DNA from: an uncultured Ilumatobacter sp.
GTDB taxonomy: Bacteria > Actinomycetota > Acidimicrobiia > Acidimicrobiales > Ilumatobacteraceae
Assembly (NCBI GenBank): GCA_938049325.1
Contig: CALICC010000067.1
Location: forward strand, 1-8,217
Direction of reading: 5' to 3'
DNA: 8,217 nt
Shown: piece after piece, positions 6,912 to 8,217 of the stretch
Layout: every line of letters starts with the position of its first letter
How positions within the stretch are numbered: position 1 is the stretch's first letter
Notes under the pieces: model-generated
What the model saw: the letters and a program-made list of their open reading frames with translations, nothing else
What the model was told of the DNA's origin: nothing
Databases searched by the model: none
Made by a program: the position numbers and the translations under genes

Positions 6912-6917
6912 TACGGT
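6912..6917 (+). promoter_or_regulatory. Candidate -10 box of ppa (leaderless)
   Basis: TACGGT matches TANNNT and ends 6 nt before the ATG at 6924, the spacing expected if transcription starts at the A of the start codon. There is no Shine-Dalgarno in the gap. The hairpin just upstream would separate this promoter from the GNAT transcript. Confidence 0.5.
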
Positions 6918-6923
6918 CGCACC

Positions 6924-7448
6924 ATGCGCATCGACAAGATCCCGATCGGGTCGAACCCTCCTGAGGACATCAACGTCATCATCGAAGTGCCGGTCGGTGG
7001 CGAGCCGATCAAGTACGAGCTCGACAAGTCGTCGGGAACCTTGTTCGTCGACAGATTCCTGTACACACCGATGCGCTACCCGGGCAACTACGGCTTCGTA
7101 CCGCACACCCTCTCCGAAGACGGCGACCCGATCGACGTGTTGGTCTGCAACACGCGCGTGATCGTGCCCGGCGCCGTGATCAACTGTCGGCCGATCGGTG
7201 TGTTGGTCATGGAAGACGAAGCCGGCAATGACGAGAAGGTCCTCGCCGTACCGAGCGATCACGTCAGTCGACGTTACGCCCACGTCGAGGAGTACACCGC
7301 CTTGCCCGACATCACAGTCGACCAGATCCAGCACTTCTTCCAGCACTACAAGGACCTCGAACCCGACAAGTGGGCGCGCATCGACCACTGGGGAGGGTCC
7401 GCCGAGGCCCGGCAGATGATCGTCGACGCGATCGAGCGCGCCGACTAG
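6924..7448 (+). CDS. ppa: Family I inorganic pyrophosphatase
   Basis: A 174-residue soluble enzyme, close to the 176 of E. coli Ppa. It hydrolyses pyrophosphate to two phosphates and so drives biosynthetic reactions that release PPi, including acyl-CoA ligation. The family signature DGDPIDVLV spans residues 66-74. Every active-site residue of the E. coli enzyme is present at its position plus one: Glu21, Lys30, Glu32, Arg44, Tyr56, Asp66, Asp68, Asp71, Asp98, Asp103, Lys105, Tyr142 and Lys143, so the protein should be fully active with Mg2+. ATG at 6924 is chosen because the conserved beginning (MRIDKIPIGSNPPEDINVII) starts there; a longer in-frame start would overlap the GNAT gene and add unrelated sequence. 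A TACGGT box 6 nt upstream suggests a leaderless transcript. It converges on panB, only 6 bp separating the two stop codons. Confidence 0.97.
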   Translation: MRIDKIPIGSNPPEDINVIIEVPVGGEPIKYELDKSSGTLFVDRFLYTPMRYPGNYGFVPHTLSEDGDPIDVLVCNTRVIVPGAVINCRPIGVLVMEDEAGNDEKVLAVPSDHVSRRYAHVEEYTALPDITVDQIQHFFQHYKDLEPDKWARIDHWGGSAEARQMIVDAIERAD

Positions 7449-7454
7449 CGCGAG

Positions 7455-8217
7455 CTACTCGCTGTACTCGTGCTCCGGGCCCGGGTAAACGGCATTGTCG
7501 ACGTCTTCGCGAAACGCCTTGGCGGCATCCAGCAAGGTGTCGGCGATCTGCGCGTACTGCTTGACGAAACGCGGGATACGGCCACGGGTCATCCCAGCCC
7601 AGTCGGACCACACGAGAAGCTGACCGTCGCACTGCGGGCCCGCCCCCACCGAAATCGTCGGGATCGACAGCTCTGCAGTGACCTGCCCGGCGATCGCCGA
7701 GGGCACCATCTCGAGCACGACCGCAAACGCTCCGGCCGCCTCGACCGCATGAGCGTCGGCGAGCAGATTCTCAGCGTCGTCACCACGCCCCTGGATGATG
7801 TGGCCACCGAGACCGTGCTCGCTCTGCGGCGTGAATCCGATGTGGCCCATGACCGGAATGCCCGCTCGAACAATGCGCTTGATCTGCTTCGCGCTTCGGA
7901 CGCCGCCTTCGAGCTTGACCGCCTGCGCACCGGTTTCCTTCATGAACCGCAGCGACGTGGAGAGCGCCTCGTCGGGTCCGTTCTCGTACGAACCAAACGG
8001 CAGGTCGGCAACCACCAGCGCTCGCTTCGCCCCGCGAACCACCGCAGCGGTCAGCGGAATCAACTCGTCGACGGTTACGGGGATCGTCGTGTCGTAGCCG
8101 AACACCGTGTTGCCCGCGGAGTCGCCGACGAGCAAGAAGTCGATGCCGGCCTCGTCGAAGACCGACGCCGACAGGTAGTCGTAGCTCGTCAAACCGGTGA
8201 TCTTGATGCCGTTCTCC
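7455..8217 (-). CDS. panB: Ketopantoate hydroxymethyltransferase, 5' partial
   Basis: The frame is open from the right edge to a TAG at 7457-7455, giving 253 visible residues. It transfers a hydroxymethyl group from 5,10-methylenetetrahydrofolate to 2-oxoisovalerate, the first step of pantothenate and hence CoA synthesis. PanB landmarks appear in order: LTSYDYLSA, FLLVGDSAGNTVFGYDTTIPVT (first Mg-binding Asp, with Ser beside it), VVADLPFGSY (second Asp), AVKLEGG (Lys and Glu), PVMGHIGFTPQS (His), IQGRGDDAENLL, VVLEMVP (catalytic Glu), VGAGPQCDGQLLV, and the C-terminal VYPGPEHEYSE. The TTG at 8192 is not the start: it is the Leu of the LT(A/S)YDY motif, and eight more in-frame residues (ENGIKITG) precede it before the edge, as in other PanB proteins. 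Only about 15-25 N-terminal residues should be missing. It converges with ppa. Any link to the acyl-CoA genes through CoA supply is only a thought. Confidence 0.96.
   Translation of the reverse strand, partial: ENGIKITGLTSYDYLSASVFDEAGIDFLLVGDSAGNTVFGYDTTIPVTVDELIPLTAAVVRGAKRALVVADLPFGSYENGPDEALSTSLRFMKETGAQAVKLEGGVRSAKQIKRIVRAGIPVMGHIGFTPQSEHGLGGHIIQGRGDDAENLLADAHAVEAAGAFAVVLEMVPSAIAGQVTAELSIPTISVGAGPQCDGQLLVWSDWAGMTRGRIPRFVKQYAQIADTLLDAAKAFREDVDNAVYPGPEHEYSE

Noticed and set aside
6840..6923. Longer start for the pyrophosphatase
   Set aside because: It would overlap the GNAT gene end and cross the hairpin and the -10 box, and the extra residues match nothing in the family. E. coli numbering aligns from the ATG at 6924.
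7473..7486. Palindrome CCGGGCCCGG near the end of panB
   Set aside because: It lies in codons for the conserved PGP stretch of PanB and is explained by GC-rich codon use.
8190..8192. TTG as the start codon of panB
   Set aside because: The frame stays open to the window edge and the TTG encodes the conserved Leu of the LT(A/S)YDY motif, so the gene is simply cut by the window end.

Overview
The window is high-GC DNA (about two thirds G+C by eye), tightly packed with genes, with GTG as well as ATG starts, short overlaps and several starts that look leaderless. The protein families (mycobacterial-type sterol side-chain enzymes beside a class I pyrophosphatase and PanB) point to an actinobacterium. 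An Acidimicrobiia-like or other non-mycobacterial lineage is a guess. All family names come from recognising residues in the translated sequence; no database search was run.

Left part (1-1735, minus strand): two acyl-CoA dehydrogenase genes whose stop and start overlap as TGATG. The upstream one is complete and resembles FadE26 (ChsE4) with its catalytic Glu. The second resembles the FadE27 (ChsE5) partner and runs off the left edge. Together they would form a heteromeric flavoenzyme that desaturates a sterol side-chain CoA ester.

Centre (1782-5730, plus strand): an operon diverging from those genes across only 46 bp. It holds two small DUF35/OB-fold proteins, a pair of thiolase-fold lipid-transfer-protein homologues (Ltp4-like, then Ltp3-like) and an enoyl-CoA hydratase. 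The first four genes overlap one another (4, 8 and 4 bp) and the hydratase follows after 14 bp behind a strong Shine-Dalgarno. The thiolase catalytic residues are replaced in the Ltp pair, with tyrosines at two of the sites in Ltp3, which fits CoA-ester aldolases. The simplest reading is one module: dehydrogenate the acyl-CoA, hydrate it, then cleave it by retro-aldol reaction. In known relatives this chemistry serves sterol side-chain breakdown, and Ltp3/Ltp4 in particular serve C24-branched sterols. The substrate here is inferred; no P450 or ring-degrading gene is in view.

Right part (5759-8217): a SRPBCC-fold protein, a GNAT acetyltransferase followed by an 8-bp GC hairpin, inorganic pyrophosphatase (ppa), and a convergent panB only 6 bp beyond ppa that runs off the right edge. 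These look like ordinary housekeeping or small accessory genes. No RNA gene, mobile element, CRISPR array or long repeat was seen, and there is no gene-free stretch longer than 300 bases.
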